The translations under genes were made by a program, and so were the position numbers. Below the pieces are notes generated by a model. It did not search any database and had not been told where the DNA came from. It was given only the letters and a program-made list of their open reading frames with translations. This document shows, piece after piece, positions 1-7,471 of a stretch of 12,603 nucleotides of DNA (positions are counted from its first letter, which is position 1; the number at the start of each line of letters is the position of its first letter). Source of the DNA: SM23-78 sp041479965 (lineage in GTDB: Archaea; Nanobdellota; Nanobdellia; Woesearchaeales; SM23-78); assembly GCA_041479965.1 (NCBI GenBank), contig JBGOZE010000036.1, positions 1 to 12,603 on the forward strand, in the 5' to 3' direction.

Positions 1-1
1 A

Positions 2-26
2 TGTATAAGGTCATGACATATGTCAC
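2..26. repeat. Terminal inverted repeat, left end of IS copy 1
   Basis: The 25-base end TGT-ATAA-GGTCATGACATATGTCAC matches the reverse complement of 941-965 (TGT-GCTG-GGTCATGACATATGTCAC) except for the four bases after TGT. It contains the perfect 12-base palindrome TGACATATGTCA at 14-25. It lies three bases past the transposase stop codon. Confidence 0.85.
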
Positions 27-29
27 CAG

Positions 30-893
30 TTAAAATAATGATGCGAAATCATGGTATTTTTGAGCTGGAGACTGACCATTCAGGCTGCTATGCGGCCTGA
101 AATGATTGTATCTTAGTCTGAACAGCTCAAGGTCGTTGTTGCAGAAGTTTATTTCTTCGTCTATGGTTTTGAAGAGTCTTTCCACTTTGCCGTTGGTTGT
201 AGGGCTGTGAACTTTAGTTCGGATATGTTGTATGCCTCTTCTTCTGCACCAGATGTCAAATCTGCTGTGCTTGCTGTTTAAGCCGTATGCTCCTCCATTA
301 TCTGTGAGTATTTGCTTTGGTTTTCCATGCTTCTTAATGAGCTGGTCAAGTATATTGGTTACAACATTTGTTGTAACATTGTTAAGCTTAACCAAAGCAA
401 GATTGTATCTTGAACAATCGTCCAGAACTGCTAAAGTGTAGCAGTTAAGCTTATCCTGCTCATCAGTATGATCCATCTGCCATAAACTATTAGGATGCTC
501 TCTTTGCCACCTAACCCATTTCACTCTTTTTCCTTTGGTTTTGGTTTCACGACAAAGATTATGCATCGCAATTATCCTTTTGATAGACATTTCAGAGATT
601 CTAAGATGTTTAAGATAGTGGCTTAACTTCTCTTGTCCCCACCCTGTTTGCTTCCGCAAACAGATAACTTCCTGCTCAATAGCAGGAGTTATTTTATAAT
701 GAATAATCTTTGGCCTGCGTGATTTATCACTCAAATCCCAATTACCTTCATCTAAGCGACAAACCCATCTCTTAAGCGTTCTTACACTCAGTTCATACTC
801 AAATTGAGCACGAATAATTGCTCTACATTTAGAATATGAAAACCCTTTGTTCTTCAACTTGAAAAATTCCCTCCTAAGAAGTTCTTTTTGCAT
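30..893 (-). CDS. IS481-like DDE transposase
   Basis: An intact 287-residue transposase that would excise and insert the element through an RNase H-fold (rve) catalytic core. Residues about 1-125 hold helix-turn-helix DNA-binding regions, one of them around QEKLSHYLKHLRISEMSIKR (87-106). The core runs from about 135 to 285. The acidic triad is D141 (in WQMDHT), D198 (in LTDNGG) and E238 (in NGKVERLFKT), and the LDDCSRY motif common in rve integrases is at 157-163. The D-to-E spacing is 39 residues, a little longer than the usual 35, through extra sequence after DNGGAY. The ATG start is supported by the ribosome binding site GGGGTGAT six bases upstream. There is no frameshift, so it is probably functional. 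The IS3 or integrase superfamily is an alternative label, but the single ORF favours IS481. Confidence 0.92.
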   Translation of the reverse strand: MQKELLRREFFKLKNKGFSYSKCRAIIRAQFEYELSVRTLKRWVCRLDEGNWDLSDKSRRPKIIHYKITPAIEQEVICLRKQTGWGQEKLSHYLKHLRISEMSIKRIIAMHNLCRETKTKGKRVKWVRWQREHPNSLWQMDHTDEQDKLNCYTLAVLDDCSRYNLALVKLNNVTTNVVTNILDQLIKKHGKPKQILTDNGGAYGLNSKHSRFDIWCRRRGIQHIRTKVHSPTTNGKVERLFKTIDEEINFCNNDLELFRLRYNHFRPHSSLNGQSPAQKYHDFASLF

Positions 894-899
894 AAATCA

Positions 900-936
900 A
901 TCACCCCAAATTCAGCAAAAACAGCTGAATTTAAAG
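900..936 (-). promoter_or_regulatory. Transposase ribosome binding site, hairpin and TATA-like box
   Basis: Reading on the minus strand there is a TATA-like TTTAAAT (about 930-936). Next comes a perfect 9-base-stem inverted repeat (908-916 with 924-932, loop AAAAACA). Then comes the strong archaeal ribosome binding site GGGGTGAT (900-907), six bases before the ATG. The hairpin abuts the ribosome binding site and would form in any transcript entering from outside the element. A transcript started from the element's own TATA-like box would begin near 905 and lack most of the stem. Confidence 0.6.
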
Positions 937-940
937 GGTA

Positions 941-965
941 GTGACATATGTCATGACCCAGCACA
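941..965. repeat. Terminal inverted repeat, right end of IS copy 1
   Basis: Partner of the repeat at 2-26 (21 of 25 identities), with the same internal TGACATATGTCA palindrome at 942-953. It ends ...CAGCACA at 965, the complement of the 5'-TGT tip. Confidence 0.85.
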
Positions 966-1006
966 CTATAACTCACGATATAAGCCTACTAGAAAATTAT
1001 ATTTAA

Positions 1007-1024
1007 TTACCCAAAGAAGAAAAT
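1007..1024 (-). terminator. Possible T-rich terminator after the coiled-coil gene
   Basis: Immediately after the stop codon the minus strand reads AAATTTTCTTCTTTGGG, a pyrimidine/T-rich tract of the kind at which archaeal transcription commonly stops without a hairpin. The rest of the 59-base gap to the IS end is AT-rich with no other feature. This is suggestive only. Confidence 0.3.
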
Positions 1025-2185
1025 TTATTCTTTCTTGTTGATGAGCTCTGTGAGCTCGCCGATTTTCTTTATGAAAGAGCTTTTCTTGTGCTCAAGCCCA
1101 TCAAAGCTCTTGTGCAAGTCCTTGACATAGTCCTTGACATTGCTGTGCTGCGCAGCCAGCTCAAAGCTGATGGCCTTGGTTATCAGTGCCTGCAGGTCCT
1201 TCTCAAGCTCTACCTTGTCCTTCTCAAGCGTTGCTATAAGCTCCTGGGTCTTGGCTTTCTTGTCAAAGAAAGACTTGAACTTATCAGCAGCTTCCATGCT
1301 TTCTGACTTGTATTTCTCAATCTTGCTCTTCTTGTCCATTACCTTTTTAAGGATTGAATCCTGGATTGCCAGTATCTTCTCCTCCTTATCTTTCGCAGCT
1401 GCCATGACTGGCTCTAGCTCAGTCTTCATCCTGAAGCTCAAATCTTTCTGCAACTTGTCAGATTCCTTGATATAATAGTTTACTTTTTCAAGGGAGGTCT
1501 TTACAGATTTCTTCTGATCATCCATCTTATTCTCCAATGACTTGGTTATCTCCTTCAAAGCCTCCACCCTCTTCCTGAGGTTGTCCTCTCTCTTCTCTAA
1601 GTAGGCTAGTTCTACCCTGGATTCTTCTATCTTGGACTTCTCGAGGTGAATATCCTCGATGAATGCATCGTGCTTCTTTTTCTGCTCTCCTATCTGGCGG
1701 TGGATGTTCTCTATCATCTGCTGATAGTCAAGCCTCTGCTGGAGTATATCATTGTCAATGTTCCTCTTAAGCTCCTCGTAGTGCTTGAGCTCCTGCAGCT
1801 CCTCCCTGACCTGATCTATGTCGCTGCCAATGGCATCCTTGAGCTTGGCAAACTCCTCTTTAATCCTCTCCAAGCCCTCAGACTCCCTTTCCAATGACTT
1901 GAGAGCAGTCTCCACCTTCCTTGTGAAAGCATCTTTCTTGGAAGAATACTCCTTTGCTTTCTTCTCTACTTCTCCCTTGGAGAGCTTCCTCTCGCAAAGA
2001 TAAGTCCTGCTAAGCTTGTACTCCATCGTTATCAAGCCTTCGTCTTCTAAGAAATCAGCCCATTCCTGGATAACCAGTATGCTTACTCCCAGCTCATTTG
2101 CAGCATCATTAATGCTGACCCTTTTCTTGTGGTTTATGAGGTCTACGAGCTTGTCTACACCGGTCTCTATGTTATGCTGGGTCAT
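1025..2185 (-). CDS. Winged-helix plus long coiled-coil protein of unknown function
   Basis: I do not recognise a named family for this 386-residue protein. Residues about 8-62 look like a winged helix-turn-helix: LVDLINHKKRVSINDAANEL then LGVSILVIQEWADFLEDEG and a wing-like LITMEYKL. From about 68 to 365 the sequence is almost continuous charged heptad-type coiled coil rich in K, E, L and R, with no membrane segment and only one cysteine (C64). It is therefore probably a cytoplasmic, elongated protein with a DNA- or protein-binding head. The start is supported by GAGGT upstream of the ATG and a TATA box further up, so it can be transcribed separately from the pilin operon, whose last stop is 80 bases away. 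A scaffold or regulator acting with the surface operon is possible. The coiled coil may give spurious SMC-like matches: no Walker motifs are present. Confidence 0.75.
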   Translation of the reverse strand: MTQHNIETGVDKLVDLINHKKRVSINDAANELGVSILVIQEWADFLEDEGLITMEYKLSRTYLCERKLSKGEVEKKAKEYSSKKDAFTRKVETALKSLERESEGLERIKEEFAKLKDAIGSDIDQVREELQELKHYEELKRNIDNDILQQRLDYQQMIENIHRQIGEQKKKHDAFIEDIHLEKSKIEESRVELAYLEKREDNLRKRVEALKEITKSLENKMDDQKKSVKTSLEKVNYYIKESDKLQKDLSFRMKTELEPVMAAAKDKEEKILAIQDSILKKVMDKKSKIEKYKSESMEAADKFKSFFDKKAKTQELIATLEKDKVELEKDLQALITKAISFELAAQHSNVKDYVKDLHKSFDGLEHKKSSFIKKIGELTELINKKE

Positions 2186-2188
2186 AAA

Positions 2189-2255
2189 CTACCTCTTTTT
2201 TGTACCTTTTAAGCATGAGGTATTTGTGGGTATAAAAACATTTCGGTGTAACACC
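2189..2255 (-). promoter_or_regulatory. Promoter and ribosome binding site of the coiled-coil gene, with a small palindrome
   Basis: On the minus strand: the near-palindrome GGTGTTACACC (2245-2255), then TTTTTATA (2231-2238) as a TATA box, then GAGGTAG (2189-2195) four bases before the ATG at 2185. A start site about 25 bases past the TATA box would fall near 2206, giving a short leader that contains the ribosome binding site. The palindrome lies just upstream of the TATA box, where an archaeal regulator or TFB would contact DNA; whether it is an operator is unknown. Confidence 0.5.
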
Positions 2256-2265
2256 CTTCACAGGC

Positions 2266-2604
2266 TTAAGAAAAGCTTAGCTTATCACCTATTTTAGTGT
2301 TTTTCATGATTCCCGGCAGCAGCTCAATCACATACATGGCTTTGACCTTGGGAAAGTAATCTGTGAAAGGCTTTAGGCCTTTCTTGATGTCAACAACCTT
2401 CTTGTCCTTGTCAAGGAATATGATGTCTATGGGGTAGAACACGCAGAACATGGTGATTTCGATAGTCCTCTCTTTCCTGAAAGCAAATATGAGGCCGTAG
2501 TCAGGCTTTTTCCTGAACATCAAGCCAGTGCCCTGGGTGAAGATGCTCCTGAGTACCTTGGCCTTCTCTATTATCGTGAATTTCTTGGTCTTATTAGCTA
2601 TCAT
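2266..2604 (-). CDS. DUF192 family protein
   Basis: A 112-residue protein matching the DUF192 (PF02643) pattern: GLMFRKKP (27-34), a hydrophobic strand with F40, the central FYPIDIIFLDKDKKVVDI (57-74), then AMYVIELLPG (89-98) and a closing IGDKLSF. Many bacterial members are exported, but this one has no signal peptide or membrane segment, so it should be cytoplasmic unless the start is wrong. The family has a small all-beta fold and no established biochemical role. Its ATG follows the stop of the preceding gene by two bases plus that stop codon, so it is almost certainly the last gene of the pilin/VWA operon. The co-transcription is seen in the layout; any role in surface-structure biogenesis is inference. 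Confidence 0.85.
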   Translation of the reverse strand: MIANKTKKFTIIEKAKVLRSIFTQGTGLMFRKKPDYGLIFAFRKERTIEITMFCVFYPIDIIFLDKDKKVVDIKKGLKPFTDYFPKVKAMYVIELLPGIMKNTKIGDKLSFS

Positions 2605-2606
2605 TT

Positions 2607-3599
2607 TTATGGGCAGGTGGTCAGTATGTGCTCTACCTCATATTGGGTTGTATGGTTTGAATCTATCTTGAACCACAACGGCGTTCCCTTGACGCAGCTG
2701 ACATTCTCATAGCCAGTTATGTTGCTGAAAAGTATGTAGTCGATGATGCTCTTCGAGGAGGAGTATTCGACATCCTGAAGCTCAGGTATATCCACAAAGC
2801 TCTCTATACCATAAGGCGAACTTGAAAAGTTGCCTTCAAGCCTCATCAGGAAGCTAGGGGCCAATGGGTTGGCGACATAAAATGAGTTATTCACCAAAAG
2901 CATAAGGTTAGTAGTGTCATTGGTTGCATGATCAACATAGTCAGTAATGCTATCATTATTCCTGATGGTGTTAGGCACCCTTCCCAGCGTGGCGACGCTG
3001 TAGACAGGGTCTCTTATGCTGATGATCGAAACATTGGTTGTGTAAACCTTAGTGAAGTCCCATTTAGCAAGCCCTTTCTGGTCAGTGATGTTGATTCTGG
3101 CAATCACATCCACAGTGACGCTCCAAGGTGATTGATGGTAAAGGTTTATTCCTATGACGTTGATGTCAATATCAAGCCCTATCATGCCAGCTATTAATCT
3201 AAGCTTATCAAGATAATCCGCGTAGGTCGAATTCACGAGCACATCCACTTGCGTATCATTGACAGTGCCGTTATAAAAGGCAATCCTGAATAGATCCTCA
3301 CTATGGTCAAGATACTGGCCTGACCTGGCGACATAATCCTCAAGAGATATCAATGACCTGAAGCCCGAGATGTATATCACTCTTCCAGAGTCAGAATCTA
3401 TGCTTCTTATGAAGTCATTGATGGTCCTTATCCTGGTCTCAACTACCTTCTGCCTGTCAGTGTAGCTGTATTCTTTGTAAGCAAGAAAGATGAAGATCAT
3501 CACACCAACCATTATTGAAACGAGAAGCAGATAGAACACGCCGTGCTTATCCGATAAAAGTAATGGTTTTTTCATTTTTCTTTGCGTCCTCACTGCCAT
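2607..3599 (-). CDS. Membrane-anchored exported protein of the pilin operon
   Basis: A 330-residue protein with a basic N-terminus, one membrane segment at about 20-41 (GVFYLLLVSIMVGVMIFIFL) and a long, mostly beta-type outside domain with several N-X-S/T sequons. Only two cysteines lie in the exported part (C302 and C329), suggesting one disulfide near the C-terminus. Recognisable patches are RDPVYSVATLGRVPN (196-210) and APSFLMRLEGN (247-257), but I cannot assign a named family. The N-terminus resembles a pseudopilin or signal anchor without the Q-x-S-x-E processing motif. The start overlaps the stop of the VWA gene by 10 bases, indicating translational coupling. ATG at 3575 (M9) is an alternative start, with GTGAGG 12 bases upstream. 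It probably works with the VWA protein at the cell surface. Confidence 0.75.
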   Translation of the reverse strand: MAVRTQRKMKKPLLLSDKHGVFYLLLVSIMVGVMIFIFLAYKEYSYTDRQKVVETRIRTINDFIRSIDSDSGRVIYISGFRSLISLEDYVARSGQYLDHSEDLFRIAFYNGTVNDTQVDVLVNSTYADYLDKLRLIAGMIGLDIDINVIGINLYHQSPWSVTVDVIARINITDQKGLAKWDFTKVYTTNVSIISIRDPVYSVATLGRVPNTIRNNDSITDYVDHATNDTTNLMLLVNNSFYVANPLAPSFLMRLEGNFSSSPYGIESFVDIPELQDVEYSSSKSIIDYILFSNITGYENVSCVKGTPLWFKIDSNHTTQYEVEHILTTCP

Positions 3600-6500
3600 A
3601 CCTTAGCCTTTACTAATGTTGGGCCCCAGAGATAGGGTACTGAAGATACTGTGGTGATTACTATTTCGATATCAGTTGAATCCAAATTGACGAATATCTT
3701 GCCATTATCATCAAAGTCAAGCTCTTTCAGAAGATTGAAAACAGCAACATCATAGGCATCTGTCGGGTCATAGGAGCCGTCCTCTAATGTGTGGTTGTTT
3801 TCTGTAAAGCTGCAAGTCTTGCTGCCAGCATAACTGTCAGGTATCAATTTGATGCTGGTGGAGTTGTCTTCAAACTGCAAGGTCCAAGCACAGCCTCCTA
3901 TATGCTCTACCACTTCTGAACGCGCAGTAGATGAAGGGACGAGCGCAGTATAGATGAGCGAGTTGTTTTTAGAGCAACCTGTTGAATTGCGGTAATCATC
4001 ACCAGTATCAGTATAGAACTGGTTGGTGCCATTCACAAATAGGTTCGGAGGTGCATGCACCAGATAGGGATCGCCTAACCGGATATAGCTGGAACCGTAT
4101 CCTGACAGGTTATACACTAAATTCGAGTTTATTATCAATGTCCTGGTCCAGTGCTCTCCTGAGTAAGAAGTTACTTTGGCATCCATTATTCTTATGCCTG
4201 ACGGTATATTCACAGAGGGAGAGCAGCTGTTGAAAGGCTGTGATTGCATCTCAACTGATATCTCGTTGGGCTGCGGTTCTTCGACAATTGGTGTATATGT
4301 GTAATTGATGTATGAATCTCCGTATAGGTTTGAAGCTGAAAGATTGCCTCCGGTAAGTATTATTGTCTGGCTCCTAACAGTGGCAGAGATTATATGCAAC
4401 ACAACTTGGTTATAGAAATCAGAAAGAGCAGAAGTATTATCGCTCTTCGCATAGAGGCCTTCTCCGCAATAGGCCATGCCCTGCAATGTCGGCTCATCAG
4501 AACTAGCGCTGAATCCTACTGCAAACACCTGAATCCCCCACCTCTGCCTGGCAGTGCATGCTGCTTGTATTGCGTCATCACTTGCCGTGTCAGAGCTACC
4601 ATCGCCATCAAGGTCTCCTGTTGTGCCCTGCTCACTGCATTCCTCGTTTGCCTGTCCGTCAGTCATTATCAGCATGGCTCCCTGTTCTGTCTTATTAATT
4701 CCTACTAATTCAAGATCGAATTTAGCGCTTGCTTCCTCATTGGTCAGGTCTACAGCAACAACATTATCTCCCAGCATAAAATAGGTGCTATCAATGAAAA
4801 TTCCTCTGCGGTCCCAGTAAGTGCCATTCAAGTTTTCCTGGCCATCAAAAACCAGGTTGCCATTAAGATAAACCTTGGCACGGTCATCACTTAAAAAATT
4901 AAGCACCCCTCTTCGAACGAGGCTTAGGTCTGCGATGTTGAAATGCTTCCTGAAATAATAGTGGTCTGTATGGTTGCTTACTCTTATTTGGATATTATCA
5001 AGATAGGCATACCCCCATTCATCAGAACCATCCGCCCTTAGCTTCCCTCCTAGGTGCAGGTAATAAAGCCCTGCTGTGCTAATCATGCTTGTCAAGTCTA
5101 TCAAGGCGTATCCCTGGAATTCCTGGTTAGGATTGTCAACTGCATATATCTCAGGATATGTGTCGCCATTATTATGCGTTGAATCACGATGCGTGCCAAG
5201 CCAGTATTCACTACCATTAGGCCTTATCCATTTGCCCTTAATCCAAAACTCATCTGAGCCCTCAAAAGGATCATCATTGCCATTCCACTCATAATAAAAT
5301 GAAAGGGTTGCTGCGCCATTATTGCTTAACAAGGTAATCATTTGGCTTGTTATGTTAACAGTAATTCCATATGCTCCTGAACAATCATAGCCAGAGCAGC
5401 GATTCCTTGCAGGAGAGCCTGTCCTGAAATCCATATTCAAATGGCTGCCGCTTGCTCCATTGAAGTCCACATCATTATCATAACCATAGGCAGAGGCTCC
5501 TCCTGCCCAATCCCATCCGTCATTAGCTCCGCTTACTCCGAAAGTGTTGGCTGTGCTGTTTATTGTTCCAGAAGTGAAGTCATTAGGCGGGCCAGCAACA
5601 TCTCCTGCATTCTCCCAGAGATTGGCATAAACAACTTCGCTGCTTAAAGCAGAGGAACCAAGTTCTGTGTTGACAGGGACACCTCCCGTCCCAGCATCGT
5701 GCCCTAAGACTGCATTGCCGCTCGACCAACCAGTATCATCATAGTCAAACTCATACCAAGCATCCCCTTCGCTATCATTTGCAGGAAGGCCGAGGAAAGA
5801 ATGGGTGTTATTTTTCCAACTGGTCTTATTGGCAATTAAAACAGTTCTGACAGCGCCTCTTATTAACTCGTTTCTTGCACTATTTATTCCACAGCAGATG
5901 CAAGTATTTCCGTTAGCATTATATCCTGTATCCGGGTTTGCTGTGCCGATCACGTTGTTTATGCGAGTAAGGTTTGTAGTCGGGGCAACCGTGTCTAAAG
6001 TGTCTGTGCTGGTAGAATAAGACACTAGGCCGATAGTGTTTCCTGAAATATTAAGCACATCAAAAGCAAATTTCTTGTCAAGACATTTAGCCACGCTAAG
6101 CCTTTGTGTATCACTATCATTGATTTGCGGATCATCACAGTTCCACTTGTTACCGTTATCCCAATCAGCTCCCACCATCTTCCAATCCATGCTTCCGCTA
6201 ACATCTGTCACAAGCATCACTTCAGAATTTCCCAGAAGCTGTGATTCATATGTGAGGTTCTCAAAGCCCATCCTCAAGGGAACAGTGCTCCTGCTGAGAT
6301 CAGAGTAATTGATAATTGTCCTAAGCAGGGCATCGTCCAAGGTTATGTTTTGTTCTGTGATGCTGCTGGTGTCAATCCATACAGTAGTATTTCCTATGGT
6401 CAAGTAAAAAGTGTTATTAATCATGACACTATGGTCTGCTAGGTAGTGCAACATTATTTGCATCCGGGTCAGGTTGCCTGGCACATAGAAGCTATCAAAT

Positions 6501-7471
6501 AGGTTGACTATTCCGGTGATTTCTGGGAATTGGTACTTGCTGCTAGTCGTTGAAATGGTCTGCTGAAGCTCATCAGTCTTGTAATCTACACGAATGTTGC
6601 CGCCCATTACATAGGCTTGATTGATGTTGCCTTGAAAATCTAGGGTCACGTTATTGATGCCAGGCGTCACAGAGTTGATAGAGCTGTTGCAGAAAGTCAC
6701 ATCCCATTTGTCTGGCGTCATATTGGTGTTTATGGGTGTCAGGAGATCGCAAAAGATACCATTGATGTAAAGATTGAAAGGGGCCACAGCATTCAGCTCC
6801 ACTATTATCTTGGTAATGTCAGAAGCATCGACATCAGTAGGTATTCTCTCAATAGCCGCACTTATCTCGCCCTGCCCAACAAACCCTCCGAAATAGGCAA
6901 AGCTGCTGGTCCTCTTGTCAGATATCCTTCTCAGGTAAGCAGAGGATGTCGATCCTGAAAGCGGTGCTCCTTGCGCAATGCCTGTTATCATCCTCTCGCC
7001 AGCCACCAAATCATCTGTGCTTCCCACTGTCTGGCTATGCTCAAAGACGACATCATTCTCAAAAGTGAGATGCATCCCTGTATTGTTAGGGAAAAGGTTC
7101 TGCAGGATAGAATCTGAGAGATTCTGTGCGAAAGCGATTTCGCCTGTAGCCCAGTAAGTCCCTATTTGCTCCAGGACTGAAAGATTCCCGTTCGTGTTCG
7201 GACTGGTATTCAGATAACTCTGCAAGGAATCAGGAAGCTCGTCAATTCTGAGTTCTGAGAGCACTGTGAGCACATCAGTTGTCAGGTACTCCAGGTTCTC
7301 TCTCGGATGCTCCTTTATGAGGTTCTGTGAAATCAGGATGAGCCCGCCTACAAGTATGGCAGAAGCCAGCAATGCATCCATGGTGAACATGAAGCCTTTC
7401 CTATTTCTGATTAGCTTGTTGTGCTTCCTTGTTTCATTCAGGTAAGTTCTTGGAGCGCCTATTCCCGCCAT
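3590..7471 (-). CDS. Giant pilin-anchored VWA surface adhesin with nested domain insertions
   Basis: A 1293-residue exported protein. A basic leader (NRKG, 23-26) precedes a membrane helix at about 31-52, resembling a class III/pilin-type N-terminus. Beta-rich regions follow at about 175-300 and 315-415. A VWA domain begins at about 416 with the metal-site motif DVSGSM (D423, S425, S427) and continues through SYSTSTDTLDTV, T523 and the helix to about 545. It resumes at about 930 with MLIMTDGQAN (D938) and FAVGF (983-987). Between these are about 385 residues: an outer beta-sandwich (about 550-605 and 836-925, motifs YDDTGW, YYFRKHF, KVYLNG) split by a second sandwich (about 606-834). A DLDGDGSSD calcium-like loop is at 953-961. 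Residues 1040-1293 are an extracellular tail. N-X-S/T sequons are frequent. It overlaps the upstream gene by 13 bases. A pilus-tip adhesin role is inference. Confidence 0.85.
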   Translation of the reverse strand: MAGIGAPRTYLNETRKHNKLIRNRKGFMFTMDALLASAILVGGLILISQNLIKEHPRENLEYLTTDVLTVLSELRIDELPDSLQSYLNTSPNTNGNLSVLEQIGTYWATGEIAFAQNLSDSILQNLFPNNTGMHLTFENDVVFEHSQTVGSTDDLVAGERMITGIAQGAPLSGSTSSAYLRRISDKRTSSFAYFGGFVGQGEISAAIERIPTDVDASDITKIIVELNAVAPFNLYINGIFCDLLTPINTNMTPDKWDVTFCNSSINSVTPGINNVTLDFQGNINQAYVMGGNIRVDYKTDELQQTISTTSSKYQFPEITGIVNLFDSFYVPGNLTRMQIMLHYLADHSVMINNTFYLTIGNTTVWIDTSSITEQNITLDDALLRTIINYSDLSRSTVPLRMGFENLTYESQLLGNSEVMLVTDVSGSMDWKMVGADWDNGNKWNCDDPQINDSDTQRLSVAKCLDKKFAFDVLNISGNTIGLVSYSTSTDTLDTVAPTTNLTRINNVIGTANPDTGYNANGNTCICCGINSARNELIRGAVRTVLIANKTSWKNNTHSFLGLPANDSEGDAWYEFDYDDTGWSSGNAVLGHDAGTGGVPVNTELGSSALSSEVVYANLWENAGDVAGPPNDFTSGTINSTANTFGVSGANDGWDWAGGASAYGYDNDVDFNGASGSHLNMDFRTGSPARNRCSGYDCSGAYGITVNITSQMITLLSNNGAATLSFYYEWNGNDDPFEGSDEFWIKGKWIRPNGSEYWLGTHRDSTHNNGDTYPEIYAVDNPNQEFQGYALIDLTSMISTAGLYYLHLGGKLRADGSDEWGYAYLDNIQIRVSNHTDHYYFRKHFNIADLSLVRRGVLNFLSDDRAKVYLNGNLVFDGQENLNGTYWDRRGIFIDSTYFMLGDNVVAVDLTNEEASAKFDLELVGINKTEQGAMLIMTDGQANEECSEQGTTGDLDGDGSSDTASDDAIQAACTARQRWGIQVFAVGFSASSDEPTLQGMAYCGEGLYAKSDNTSALSDFYNQVVLHIISATVRSQTIILTGGNLSASNLYGDSYINYTYTPIVEEPQPNEISVEMQSQPFNSCSPSVNIPSGIRIMDAKVTSYSGEHWTRTLIINSNLVYNLSGYGSSYIRLGDPYLVHAPPNLFVNGTNQFYTDTGDDYRNSTGCSKNNSLIYTALVPSSTARSEVVEHIGGCAWTLQFEDNSTSIKLIPDSYAGSKTCSFTENNHTLEDGSYDPTDAYDVAVFNLLKELDFDDNGKIFVNLDSTDIEIVITTVSSVPYLWGPTLVKAKVWQ

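Larger units (their letters stand above)
2..965 (-). mobile_element. Complete IS481-like insertion sequence, copy 1
   Basis: A complete element of 964 bases holding one intact transposase gene on the minus strand. I set the ends by comparing the two termini: both begin 5'-TGT and align over 25 bases with 21 identities, the mismatches being confined to tip positions 4-7. A target-site duplication cannot be tested, because only one base of left flank (A at position 1) is in the window; the right flank begins CTATAACTC. The first 130 bases recur identically at 12474-12603, so the element is multicopy and recently active. The family call rests on the single-ORF layout, size and transposase motifs (IS481/IS3-type DDE). 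It lies 59 bases downstream of the coiled-coil gene stop and disrupts no visible gene. Confidence 0.88.

Noticed and set aside
1025..2185. SMC/Rad50-type ATPase
   Set aside because: Only coiled coil is present; there is no Walker A, Walker B or signature motif.
2245..2255. GGTGTTACACC as a defined operator
   Set aside because: Four- to five-base half-sites are too short to call; kept only as a note in the promoter entry.
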